From Thermoplasmata archaeon (GTDB lineage: Archaea > Thermoplasmatota > Thermoplasmata > Halarchaeoplasmatales > Halarchaeoplasmataceae): 63,836 nt of DNA. The stretch covers positions 1-63,836 of the forward strand of contig PWKY01000022.1 in NCBI GenBank assembly GCA_003560595.1, given 5' to 3'. This document shows, one piece after another, positions 7,955 through 16,255 of this stretch. The notes under the pieces were generated by a model. The model had not been told where the DNA came from and ran no database searches. It saw only the letters and a program-made list of their open reading frames with translations. Position numbers and translations under genes: made by a program. Every line of letters begins with the position of its first letter. Position 1 is the stretch's first letter.

Positions 7955-10129
7955 ATGTCGAGTAAACGTATCGTGATAGTATGCGTGTTCATGCTTCTTT
8001 TTTCCTCGCTTCACTCCATGGTATCGGCAAATCACGAAGATTTTGATCAGGCGGAGGAGGATATCTCCACCCTGATAACCGCTTTAGAGGTGGTTCATCA
8101 CTTACTCGAGATGGGATTCAACTCTACTCATTCAGCCGAGCCCACCTACTCTGCCGATAGTATGGAATTCCACTATTCACAAGACGCAATCCAGAGAGCT
8201 AAAGAAAATTCTACACTTGCTCTGGCAAGTACTTTACCAGCCCGGCGTATAATAGACGATATCGATGGTGAGGTAGAAAGTTACCTTTATCTCAACGAGC
8301 TTTACCTACCATATCACAATTTTACCCAGGCTAAATCGAGTTTTTCTTATCAGCATCAAGGTGTTGTTTTGAACATATCTTCTGCTGTGGATATATACTT
8401 GAGCATGGAAGGAGTGGATTATGACCTTCTTGATCGAGGGATGAGAAAGATCGAGGACGCACTGTTCAACCTAGCCAGGATGGAACATCACCATGAGTAC
8501 ATGGAGGAGCACATATTGTATCTCAACGAAACCGTGGCCGATGCACAGGAGCTCCAAAGTCAAGTCCATGGACTCCACGAGTTGATACAGAGATATAGTG
8601 ATATCATAGAGATGATACTTGAACCCTATTCCATAGTTCCACCTTACTTGAGCTTGATAGCTCCGGACACCGCGCATCCCGGACAGACTATTTCATGTCA
8701 TGGGTCTTACTGGAACAACGGTTTCATAGCAGATGAAGAGATAAACATAGATATCCAAGGTATAGGTGATTTCACCACCACAACCGATGGATACGGCGCT
8801 TATTCTTTAGATATCCGTATGCCCTGGGATGTGATAGGTGAAAGGGTGATAAACGCCTCGGTATCCACAGGACATCACACCATGAAAAACATAACTATCT
8901 TGAGATACCCTACGAACATAGTGCTGGAGACCGACAAAACCGCCTATCATGAAGAAACCATATCGGTGACAGGATCCTTCCACACCGATGCCCCGGTGGA
9001 TCTTTCAACGATCTCACTGAATGCAACTCATCGAGGATATTTCACACCGTCCACGTCTGACGAGATATCCTTGGAATACGATCCATCTGAATTTTCATGG
9101 GGTACGAACACCATCGAGGTGTTATTCAGCGGTAACACCTCGTTGGAAGCAAGCTCAGCTCAAGTGGAGTTCGAGATCAGCATACCCACCTATTTGACCA
9201 TCGAAGGCGCGGTTTTCGAAGAGAACGTATCATTTTATGGATATCTTTACAACGCCTCCTCGGGATCAACTTTATCTAACGGATCAGTTCACCTCCAGCA
9301 TAACGGAGTGAACTATGATCATGTTACTACGGATGAAAACGGTAGCTATGCCTTCAATGTTACCTTGGAAGATCTGCCAACCGGCCAACATACCTTCAAC
9401 ACCCGGTACGTCGGTAGAGAGTATTACCGGGGAAGCGTTTCTGAGACATTGTACTTACTTATAACTGAAGACCGGGAGGTTTTGATCGGTACCGACCCTC
9501 TAGATGATGATAACGGAGAAGACGATAACGGGGAAGACGATAACGGGGAAGACGATAACGGAGAAGACGATAACGGAGAAGATGATAACGGGGAAGATGA
9601 TAACGGAGAAGACGATAACGGAGAAGACGATAACGGAGAAGACGATAACGGAGAAGTCGGCAACGGAGAAGATGATAACGGCGGTTTGCTGGGACTTCCC
9701 CAAGATGGATGGATATCGGTATCTTTATTGTTCTTCGTGATCTTGATCCTTATATTAGCTTACTTTTTAAGAAAAGATGAAGTGTCTCCAGATAAAAAAC
9801 AGCCCAAGAAAAAGTCAACGTTCAAGAAGAAACCATTCTTGACTAAAAGGAACGGTTCTATCGAAATCCAAGATAGCGGCGATGTGAGGTCATCCTATGG
9901 AGACCTAATCAGGGAGATAGACTCAAGAGAGATCCTCCATGTTCCACCAGGTAGAACCCATCGGGAAATAAGAGAGGATATGATCCGACTCTTCGGACTC
10001 GAGTTCCACTTCGATACAGTAACCTCCATATTTGAAAAGGCTACTTTCACCGATGCAGCTATAGAAACAAAAGAGTTGACAGATTACAACCGTTCATTGT
10101 CCAAGATATGGGAGATGTGTTTCTCATGA
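7955..10129 (+). CDS. Secreted, membrane-anchored Ig-like protein with DUF4129 cytoplasmic tail
   Basis: A 724-residue protein. It has a signal peptide (residues about 4-25, IVIVCVFMLLFSSLHSMVSA), an extracellular region with several beta-sandwich domains of carboxypeptidase-regulatory/Ig-like type (about 225-505, rich in N-glycosylation sequons), an acidic low-complexity linker of DDNGE repeats (about 518-577), one transmembrane helix (about 588-606) and a basic then globular cytoplasmic end. The last 70 residues (PPGRTHREIREDMIRLFG and following) match DUF4129, a domain almost always encoded beside MoxR and DUF58. It overlaps the DUF4350 gene by 22 bp. The design suggests a surface sensor or adhesin whose cytoplasmic tail talks to the MoxR ATPase; this is inference. 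Confidence 0.8.
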   Translation: MSSKRIVIVCVFMLLFSSLHSMVSANHEDFDQAEEDISTLITALEVVHHLLEMGFNSTHSAEPTYSADSMEFHYSQDAIQRAKENSTLALASTLPARRIIDDIDGEVESYLYLNELYLPYHNFTQAKSSFSYQHQGVVLNISSAVDIYLSMEGVDYDLLDRGMRKIEDALFNLARMEHHHEYMEEHILYLNETVADAQELQSQVHGLHELIQRYSDIIEMILEPYSIVPPYLSLIAPDTAHPGQTISCHGSYWNNGFIADEEINIDIQGIGDFTTTTDGYGAYSLDIRMPWDVIGERVINASVSTGHHTMKNITILRYPTNIVLETDKTAYHEETISVTGSFHTDAPVDLSTISLNATHRGYFTPSTSDEISLEYDPSEFSWGTNTIEVLFSGNTSLEASSAQVEFEISIPTYLTIEGAVFEENVSFYGYLYNASSGSTLSNGSVHLQHNGVNYDHVTTDENGSYAFNVTLEDLPTGQHTFNTRYVGREYYRGSVSETLYLLITEDREVLIGTDPLDDDNGEDDNGEDDNGEDDNGEDDNGEDDNGEDDNGEDDNGEDDNGEDDNGEVGNGEDDNGGLLGLPQDGWISVSLLFFVILILILAYFLRKDEVSPDKKQPKKKSTFKKKPFLTKRNGSIEIQDSGDVRSSYGDLIREIDSREILHVPPGRTHREIREDMIRLFGLEFHFDTVTSIFEKATFTDAAIETKELTDYNRSLSKIWEMCFS
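9506..9685 (+). repeat. 15-bp tandem repeat coding for DDNGE
   Basis: Twelve consecutive 15-bp units (consensus gatgataacggagaa) encode ten exact DDNGE units followed by VGNGE and DDNGG. The units differ only at third codon positions (gat/gac, gga/ggg), as expected for a recently expanded repeat. It forms the flexible acidic spacer just outside the transmembrane helix, and copy number is likely to vary between strains. Open frames on the other strand here are artefacts of the repeat. Confidence 0.95.
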
Positions 10130-11166
10130 ACAAAACGGTGCGCAGGTTCGTGGTTTACATATCTATTATCTCAGTTGTCGCCCTTTTGTTCGCCCTTTCC
10201 ATGCTTGCACCTTTGGTCACTACTGATGCTGATTTTAGCATATACAACACCGGGTGGAACGGATGCAGTTCTCTGGCGGTAAAAACGTATCGAACCGGAA
10301 GCTTCGTCCCCAATCTTGAGTTAGCCGGTGGTGAGGAAATAGAGGTGGTACAGAGGGGCCTTACATCTTATGACGTAGATCCAAGCACCACCTCTTTGGT
10401 TTTCATAGGTCCTGATAAGACCATGGGTGAAGATGATGCCGATTTCGTACATTCTTTCTTAGAAAACGGAGGTAAAGTACTGATCGCCGACGACTTCGGC
10501 ACTGGAAACACCCTCCTTCAGCTCTTAAATACCAGCTCTTCTTTTCGAAATACTCCTTTGATGGATCTTTCCTTCGAAAAAAGCCCTAACTTCCCAGTGA
10601 TCTACGACCTAGCACCAGATCCACTGACCGATGGCGTTGATATGCTGATGCTCAATCATCCGACGACCTTAAGTTTGGACCCAGAAGCCACCGCGCTGGT
10701 GAACAGCAGTGCAGCGTCGTGGATAGAGGGTGGTACCCCACGTAAGCACCCTATACTCAGTATCGAACGGTACGGTGATGGTGAGTTGATACTACTTTCT
10801 GATCCCAGTGTACTCATAAACTCTATGCTGGATAAGAGGGACAACAGTATCTTTGTAGATAATCTTCTAGGTTACCTATCCCATGAGAGGGAGCGTATCA
10901 TTTTCGACGAAAGCCAGAGGGAGATGAACCTTGTTTACTCCATGGTTTACAACTACAGTCCACCATCGAGAAACACGATCTTCCTGCTCCTATTGGTAGG
11001 TATCACAGGTACTACCATAGTGTTCGCACCGGTAGATTTCAAAAAGCTTTTACTTCTCCTTAAAGATAAAGAAAAGGAGGATTTGGTGGAAAAAGTATTA
11101 AAAGACAATCCTGATTGGGATGAGCGGAAGCTTAAGATGATATACGAAAGGTTTTCCAATGACTAA
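10108..11166 (+). CDS. DUF4350 domain membrane protein
   Basis: A 352-residue protein with an N-terminal transmembrane helix (about 13-34), a large extracytoplasmic DUF4350 domain and a second helix (about 292-312) before a basic cytoplasmic tail. DUF4350 resembles a GATase/ABC-transporter-associated fold; here the segment ENGGKVLIADDFGTGNTLL is its characteristic core. The tail (from about residue 320) is charged and helical. It sits between the DUF4129 gene (22-bp overlap) and moxR (8-bp overlap), the usual company for this domain. Function is unknown, but topology suggests a membrane component served by MoxR. Confidence 0.82.
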   Translation: MGDVFLMNKTVRRFVVYISIISVVALLFALSMLAPLVTTDADFSIYNTGWNGCSSLAVKTYRTGSFVPNLELAGGEEIEVVQRGLTSYDVDPSTTSLVFIGPDKTMGEDDADFVHSFLENGGKVLIADDFGTGNTLLQLLNTSSSFRNTPLMDLSFEKSPNFPVIYDLAPDPLTDGVDMLMLNHPTTLSLDPEATALVNSSAASWIEGGTPRKHPILSIERYGDGELILLSDPSVLINSMLDKRDNSIFVDNLLGYLSHERERIIFDESQREMNLVYSMVYNYSPPSRNTIFLLLLVGITGTTIVFAPVDFKKLLLLLKDKEKEDLVEKVLKDNPDWDERKLKMIYERFSND

Positions 11167-12121
11167 AGAAAATTACGCTAAGACGTTCAAGGCCATCAAG
11201 TCCGAGATAGGTAAGGTCGTAGTGGGTTACGATAACATAGTCGATGATTTCTTAGTATGCCTTATCACCGGAGGTCATCTTCTACTCGAAGGCGTACCTG
11301 GTATAGCTAAGACCACACTTATCAAGGAGTTCACCAGGGTGATCGGGTTGAGCTACAGTCGTATTCAATTCACCCAAGATATGCTGCCCGCCGATATCAC
11401 CGGACACTATTTCTATAACAATAAAACAGATGATTTTGAGATAAGAAAAGGACCGGTCTTCACCCACGTTCTCATGGCTGATGAGATAAACCGTGCCCCA
11501 CCAAAAACACAGTCCGCTCTGATAGAAGCTATGCAGGAAAGACAGGTCACCATAGAGGGCACCACACTACCGCTCAAAAAACCATTTTTCGTGATCGCCA
11601 CCCGGAACCCAGTAGAGACCGAGGGTGTTTACCCCCTACCAGAAGCCCAGCTCGACAGGTTCATGATCAAATCCGATATGAACTATTTATCTTCCGATCA
11701 CGAGCTCGAACTACTGGAGCTAAAAAACCGAGGACTAGATGGTAAGATCAGGAAGTTAGGTACTGATCTATCCCAAGGGTTGTATGGAATCCATGATTCC
11801 GTCTTCGTCTCAACGGATATATTGAAGTATATACGGGACCTGACCATCGAGACCCGTGTTACCGATGAATTCAGCTTGGGAGCGAGTCCTAGGGCCGCTG
11901 AACAACTGCTTTACGCTTCCAAAGCATACGCGGTGATCCGGGGAAGAAATTACGTCATACCCGACGATGTGAAAAAGATATCAAAGAAAGTGCTGCCCCA
12001 TCGTATGATATTGACCATCGATGCTGAATTGGAGAACGTTGGTAAATTAGACATATTGGAAGAGATCTTAGAGAACAAGGTCGAAGCACCCAAGGGGAAT
12101 TTCAAGTCTTCGGTAGCTTGA
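11159..12121 (+). CDS. moxR: MoxR-family AAA+ ATPase
   Basis: A 320-residue MoxR ATPase. Walker A GVPGIAKT is at about 45-52, Walker B VLMADEINRAPPKTQSAL at about 105-122, and the sensor/arginine region ATRNPVETEGVYPLPEAQLD follows. MoxR proteins act as chaperones that help assemble or activate complexes containing VWA-domain proteins, here most likely the DUF58 protein encoded on the facing strand. It is the last gene of the plus-strand operon, and its 3' end overlaps the convergent membrane-protein gene by 20 bp, so the two operons are tied together. Confidence 0.93.
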   Translation: MTKENYAKTFKAIKSEIGKVVVGYDNIVDDFLVCLITGGHLLLEGVPGIAKTTLIKEFTRVIGLSYSRIQFTQDMLPADITGHYFYNNKTDDFEIRKGPVFTHVLMADEINRAPPKTQSALIEAMQERQVTIEGTTLPLKKPFFVIATRNPVETEGVYPLPEAQLDRFMIKSDMNYLSSDHELELLELKNRGLDGKIRKLGTDLSQGLYGIHDSVFVSTDILKYIRDLTIETRVTDEFSLGASPRAAEQLLYASKAYAVIRGRNYVIPDDVKKISKKVLPHRMILTIDAELENVGKLDILEEILENKVEAPKGNFKSSVA

Positions 12122-12599
12122 TACCGTAGGCAAGGAACACTAGTACTGCACATCCTGATAATAACAGTGCCTGTGGGCCTTGATTTTCATATCCAAATAT
12201 ATAATCCTGGATACCAGTGATGGCCAACATCAAATAAAACACTATCAATACCAGAGCAAAATAGCTTACAGCAGTCGGAAAGGCCATTTTGTCAAAATAG
12301 GATCGTTCCGCCAATACTACATACCAATACATGACCAAGGGGAAAGCTACTATCAACAGGTAATAGAACAGTATATACAGATCACCAAGGGTGATGGTTG
12401 GGATGCAGAATGGTAATAAAAGAGAGATGAATGATATACCGGGTAAGGAAAGGTTAGTTTTTTCAAGATGTTGGCTAACCGAAACGCTCAGCAGTGAGAT
12501 CATAGCTAGTGAGACCAACAAGGTATCTCGGTTGATACTTAAGAATACGATGAATAGAAAAAGTCCCAATATGTGTACAAGAAGCTTACCCTTTTTCAT
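12102..12599 (-). CDS. Membrane protein of the MoxR cluster
   Basis: A 165-residue protein with about five to six predicted transmembrane helices and very short loops. The start overlaps the stop of the DUF58 gene by 4 bp (ATGA, 12596-12599), and the end overlaps moxR on the other strand by 20 bp. I do not recognise a family. Position, rather than sequence, links it to the cluster; it may form a membrane complex with the DUF58 or DUF1616 proteins. Confidence 0.7.
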   Translation of the reverse strand: MKKGKLLVHILGLFLFIVFLSINRDTLLVSLAMISLLSVSVSQHLEKTNLSLPGISFISLLLPFCIPTITLGDLYILFYYLLIVAFPLVMYWYVVLAERSYFDKMAFPTAVSYFALVLIVFYLMLAITGIQDYIFGYENQGPQALLLSGCAVLVFLAYGIKLPKT

Positions 12600-13957
12600 A
12601 GCCCCTCCTCCATCACCCTGAGTCCTTCCTTTCCGGGATATATCTCGAATACTTTTGCGCCCCCTCTATATAATTTATGTAGGATAGTTTCTAGATATAG
12701 ATAGTCCTGATACGCCCGTTCAAGCACCGCTTTATCAACGTTTTCCACATCGTACCAAGGAGAAAATGGGACTATCACCCATACGGTATGGTTCATGGCC
12801 TTCAACTTTTCAACGGACTTTATAAGAAGGGCGGGATCCGTTTCTAGGTCAGTTATGAATATTATCAAAGAGCGTTTATTCCCTCCTTTTTTTAACTCTC
12901 TTATAGCGTTGATCAGGCCTCCAATAGCCCCTCCTCCAAAGCGGAGTTTGCTTATCTGTTCAACGAATTGAAGTTCCGCTTGCTTAAGCTTCCTGGTAGT
13001 GACCTCTTTGTTGTATCTGTGGTCCCTGTATTTTACAGACTCTTTTGGCTCCGGTAGATCAGATAATCCCTTGTATATCCTGGGGAACGTAGTACGTTTT
13101 TGTTCGGGTTTTTGATAAAACAAGACGTCTCGGTGGTCGTAGGCTGTAAGCCCTATCTCGTGATTGGATAGTTCGAACGTTTTCAGTAGCTCTATTGTAA
13201 GGAAGATAACGTGATTGTACTTCTTTTTACCTCTACGCATAGATGGAGACATGTCCAAGAATATGGAACACTGCAAAAGTGCCATCTTTTCGTACTCCTT
13301 GGTCATCATCTTTCCCAGTTTGGAAACCGATTTCCAATGGATGTCCCTTAGTCTATCACCAGGGTGATACTCCCTGATCTCTTCCAATTCCTCGGAACTA
13401 GTGCTGAAGCGCTGTATATCCTCTACTAGCTCCTCTAGATGTACCCTATGTGCATAGGCTCTACCGTGTCTTATCGAGTCCTTGGAAGGATAGACCACCA
13501 TCTCCTTATATGCAGGATGTTTAAAATCACTTTTGAAAAGTCCCATGGGATCGTATATGGTACCTTTCAATCCCCCTATCTTAGTTTTACCCGACGATGT
13601 GGGGTATAACGAGTATTCAAAGAGCATCTTTGAATTCAAAGAACCATCCAGATCTCCAACACCTTCCATATCTGCATCGTCAGCACGTATAGATAAGTGA
13701 AGTGGACCCTTGGATTCCAGCACGTGTGATATGGTCACACCTTCGTCGACATAGGCGTTATCCTGTTTTATCTGTGTACTCACCTTTATGTTCGTACTGT
13801 CCCCCTCTAAATAAGTCCGGGAGTAAACGAAGATAGACAGTATCCCGGCTCCGATCAAGGCCATAAAAGGATCACCCAGGAAGTAGGCACCTACGAACAA
13901 ATAGATAGGTACAACCAAGATCATCTTTCCTCTGGTCGTGAGTTCCACAGATGTCAT
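12596..13957 (-). CDS. DUF58 (VWA-like) protein
   Basis: A 453-residue protein. Two N-terminal transmembrane helices (about 9-45) are followed by a beta-rich domain and the DUF58 core, recognised by EIREYHPGDRLRDIHWKSVS and by the following VWA-like domain with a MIDAS motif DMSPS (in SIFLDMSPSMRRG). VWA domains bind metal and protein ligands, and in DUF58 proteins they are the presumed clients of MoxR. It starts immediately after the DUF1616 gene and overlaps the next gene, so the three form one minus-strand operon convergent with the DUF4129-DUF4350-MoxR operon. Confidence 0.92.
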   Translation of the reverse strand: MTSVELTTRGKMILVVPIYLFVGAYFLGDPFMALIGAGILSIFVYSRTYLEGDSTNIKVSTQIKQDNAYVDEGVTISHVLESKGPLHLSIRADDADMEGVGDLDGSLNSKMLFEYSLYPTSSGKTKIGGLKGTIYDPMGLFKSDFKHPAYKEMVVYPSKDSIRHGRAYAHRVHLEELVEDIQRFSTSSEELEEIREYHPGDRLRDIHWKSVSKLGKMMTKEYEKMALLQCSIFLDMSPSMRRGKKKYNHVIFLTIELLKTFELSNHEIGLTAYDHRDVLFYQKPEQKRTTFPRIYKGLSDLPEPKESVKYRDHRYNKEVTTRKLKQAELQFVEQISKLRFGGGAIGGLINAIRELKKGGNKRSLIIFITDLETDPALLIKSVEKLKAMNHTVWVIVPFSPWYDVENVDKAVLERAYQDYLYLETILHKLYRGGAKVFEIYPGKEGLRVMEEGL

Positions 13958-13958
13958 C

Positions 13959-14978
13959 TTATTCCTCTCCCATCACCGTTACCCATAGGTGAAGATTACG
14001 ATAGGGCTCCGTATCATCAGGAGTAAACTCTTCGGGCTTAAAAAGCAAGAATTGCACCATGTATAAACCCGGTTCTTCTAAAGAAAAGTTTAGATGTTTC
14101 ATGGATCTTTCTTCGTGAGCTAGTGTGAACTCCTGTACATAGGTGGTTGCAGGTGACAACGTCAAGTTGTGATCATCGGGGATATCTTCAACTGTCATGT
14201 TAATATAAAAATATATCTCTACACCGGCCTGTAGATCCTCCTCTCCCTGATCCTCTATAACGTCTTCCTGATGGGAATCGTAATCGGTATAAGCTGTTCT
14301 CACCACCATGAGGTAATCCATATCTCTGTGTTCTCTATTCACTGTTCCCAGGATCACATGCCCAGTTTGATTGACAGACAATCTTGTAGGATAATCATCG
14401 GCCATACCGTGGGGTCCTAAGATGTAAAACTCAGTGAACCTCTCGCCGGTGCGCGGGGTCGTGATGATATAAGCTGCCAGCACCATGGAAGATATCAAAA
14501 GTACGACGGTCGCCAACACCAGAAGCTTGTCGATGGTGTCGTACTCGCTCCAGTTCGGCTGTTCGATCTTTATGTTGACGTCAAATCTTTCCTCCAAAGG
14601 TATCGAGGTCCTTCGCAGATAAGAAAGTGCACACAGGGCCAATATGAGTATCGAAAGCGAAGTAAGTATAGATGTTAGGGTTATATTCCACACATAATTC
14701 AACAATAAGCCCACCAAGGGAGTCAGAGCTATGCTGAGGCCGAATGACAATGCCAATCGTTCTATATGGTCCAGTCCTTGTTCTTCTGGAAAGAGTGTAG
14801 ATACCAGTGAATAGCCCGGAAAAAAAAGTAGGAACGGTAATCCCAAAACCGGGCGCAGTATGGAATCGGGTAAAAAGATTATTATCGGTATGAGTATCAA
14901 GGTAAGCGATATGACGACCAGTAGGTCCCACGGTTTTTCTTTAGTGTGTATCTCCAATCTCAGACACCTTTTGAACAC
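13959..14978 (-). CDS. DUF1616 family membrane protein
   Basis: A 339-residue protein with an N-terminal bundle of about four hydrophobic helices including the diagnostic segment FPGYSLVSTLFPEEQ, a further helix near residues 152-170, and a C-terminal extracytoplasmic beta domain with a LSVNQTGHVILGTVNRE-like stretch. This is the DUF1616 family, widespread in archaea and often near surface-glycan or MoxR genes. The C-terminal domain probably lies outside the cell. First gene of the minus-strand operon. Another protein with the same N-terminal helices but a coiled-coil tail is encoded at 36910-37515. Confidence 0.85.
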   Translation of the reverse strand: MFKRCLRLEIHTKEKPWDLLVVISLTLILIPIIIFLPDSILRPVLGLPFLLFFPGYSLVSTLFPEEQGLDHIERLALSFGLSIALTPLVGLLLNYVWNITLTSILTSLSILILALCALSYLRRTSIPLEERFDVNIKIEQPNWSEYDTIDKLLVLATVVLLISSMVLAAYIITTPRTGERFTEFYILGPHGMADDYPTRLSVNQTGHVILGTVNREHRDMDYLMVVRTAYTDYDSHQEDVIEDQGEEDLQAGVEIYFYINMTVEDIPDDHNLTLSPATTYVQEFTLAHEERSMKHLNFSLEEPGLYMVQFLLFKPEEFTPDDTEPYRNLHLWVTVMGEE

Positions 14979-15013
14979 ATTTTGCTTAGGGTATAAATCC
15001 TTTCCGACGTTTA

Positions 15014-15349
15014 TCAGTGTTCATAATATATGGATTCGCACTGAACGTATTCCAGATCATCCTTTAAAGCTATCTCCTCCTTCTGCAGTTCTCTACCTAG
15101 ATAGGATGCGTGGTCCAAACGGGATACCATCTTTTTTCTCACGATGGTATCACAGATAGCCTTGGCACTTTTACCTTTGACCACCGTGCACAGACTACCG
15201 GTTTCCACTTCCAGATCACCACCTTTATTGACATTCAAATAGTGTTCTACTACTATCTCTCCCCCCTTCAAAAAGATAACAAAAAATCCTTCGGGGTCGA
15301 ACACGATATCCTCATCTTCGTCTGCTTTGATAACTTCAACCTCTTTCAT
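15014..15349 (-). CDS. DUF4346 (pterin-associated) domain protein
   Basis: A 111-residue protein made only of a DUF4346 domain. The signature is visible as DPEGFFVIFLKGGEIVVEHY near the N-terminus, TGSLCTVVKGKSAKAICDTI in the middle, and SRLDHASYLGRELQKEEIAL near the end. In other archaea this domain is found attached to pterin-binding or MtrA-type domains, which links it to tetrahydropterin methyl transfer; its own activity is unknown. Here it is the last gene of the metF-mtrA-mtrH-metE operon and overlaps metE by 14 bp, which ties it firmly to methyl transfer to homocysteine. It could be a chaperone or reactivation factor for the corrinoid protein; this is inference. Confidence 0.8.
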   Translation of the reverse strand: MKEVEVIKADEDEDIVFDPEGFFVIFLKGGEIVVEHYLNVNKGGDLEVETGSLCTVVKGKSAKAICDTIVRKKMVSRLDHASYLGRELQKEEIALKDDLEYVQCESIYYEH

Positions 15350-16223
15350 CGAGCACCATCTCTCTAGCTATTACCATCTTTTTTAACTTTTCTCGAGCTA
15401 TTTCTTCCGGCAGATTCCTTAAACCGCAGTCTGGGTCTATGAGGGAATCCACCCCGAAAACGTCTATAACTTTTTGGATCCTTTCGACTATAGTTTCAAC
15501 TTTCTCCACCATCCCGTCTGTACTTACCACGCCGGCGGCGATATCTTGTGAGAGATCGGTGTCCTTGTAAACTTCGTAGAGATGTGGATGCTGGGTGAAC
15601 TCGTGATCTAAGATATCTACGTCGAACTCCACCAGCTCATGTACTATCTCAGCCACGTCCCCGCATACGTGTAGTGCCGTCTTTCCATCAACATCCAGAA
15701 CTTTCTCAACTGCTTCCTTCGCCTCTTCATCATAATCCACCGATAGGAATGGTTCGTCTAATTGAACCACGCTGCATATGGAAGACAATTCCATAGCCTC
15801 CTGATGAAGTGCTTCTGCTATGTCGAACAAGCATTCTGTGTCTGAATCATAAAAGAGATCTTGTACTGAATTCATCAAGGTGTAGGGTCCGGTTATGATG
15901 CCCTTTAATTCAACCCCCGGAGGAAGCATATCTTTTACCCTCTTTTGATCGTCAACGGTGATGGGTCCTTTGTAAGATACTTTGGAGATCATCTGCACAC
16001 GTTCACGGATTCGAAAGCCCCTTAGACCTCTAGCGAATATAGAGATCATGTCACCCCTGGTCTGTCCATCGGACACCAGAGAAATACCTGCTTCGACCTG
16101 AGCTTCTACCGCCCTTTCCATGCTTTTGATAAATGGGTCTTCACCGGTGTGATACGAAGATCCCAGTGAACTTCTACTGGGTAAAGACGGGTAGCTCCCG
16201 ACCACGGTCGTCATCAGTTCCAT
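15336..16223 (-). CDS. metE: Short (core) MetE methionine synthase, archaeal type
   Basis: A 295-residue methyltransferase that corresponds only to the catalytic C-terminal barrel of cobalamin-independent MetE. Visible features are VVGSYP at 7-12, DEPFLS at 156-161 and the zinc ligands H185 and C187 (LHVCGD), a likely Glu at 208 and C266 (DPDCGLR). Short archaeal MetE proteins do not take methyl groups from folate directly; the Methanothermobacter enzyme uses methylcobalamin in vitro, with a corrinoid protein as the presumed donor. The operon encodes exactly such a donor (MtrA) and its loading enzyme (MtrH), so this enzyme most likely makes methionine from homocysteine and methyl-Co-MtrA. Confidence 0.92.
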   Translation of the reverse strand: MELMTTVVGSYPSLPSRSSLGSSYHTGEDPFIKSMERAVEAQVEAGISLVSDGQTRGDMISIFARGLRGFRIRERVQMISKVSYKGPITVDDQKRVKDMLPPGVELKGIITGPYTLMNSVQDLFYDSDTECLFDIAEALHQEAMELSSICSVVQLDEPFLSVDYDEEAKEAVEKVLDVDGKTALHVCGDVAEIVHELVEFDVDILDHEFTQHPHLYEVYKDTDLSQDIAAGVVSTDGMVEKVETIVERIQKVIDVFGVDSLIDPDCGLRNLPEEIAREKLKKMVIAREMVLDERG

Positions 16224-16255
16224 ATTATCTCATAGGGTTTAATCCCCTAAAAAGG

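Noticed and set aside
9506-9685. Possible CRISPR-like tandem repeat.
   Set aside because: Units are 15 bp with no spacers and are in frame inside a coding region.
9424-9740. Open frames on both strands (rich in Ser-Pro-Leu or Val-Ile-Phe) across the DDNGE repeat.
   Set aside because: They arise from a 15-bp repeat that is open in all frames; the plus-strand frame continues as a normal protein on both sides.
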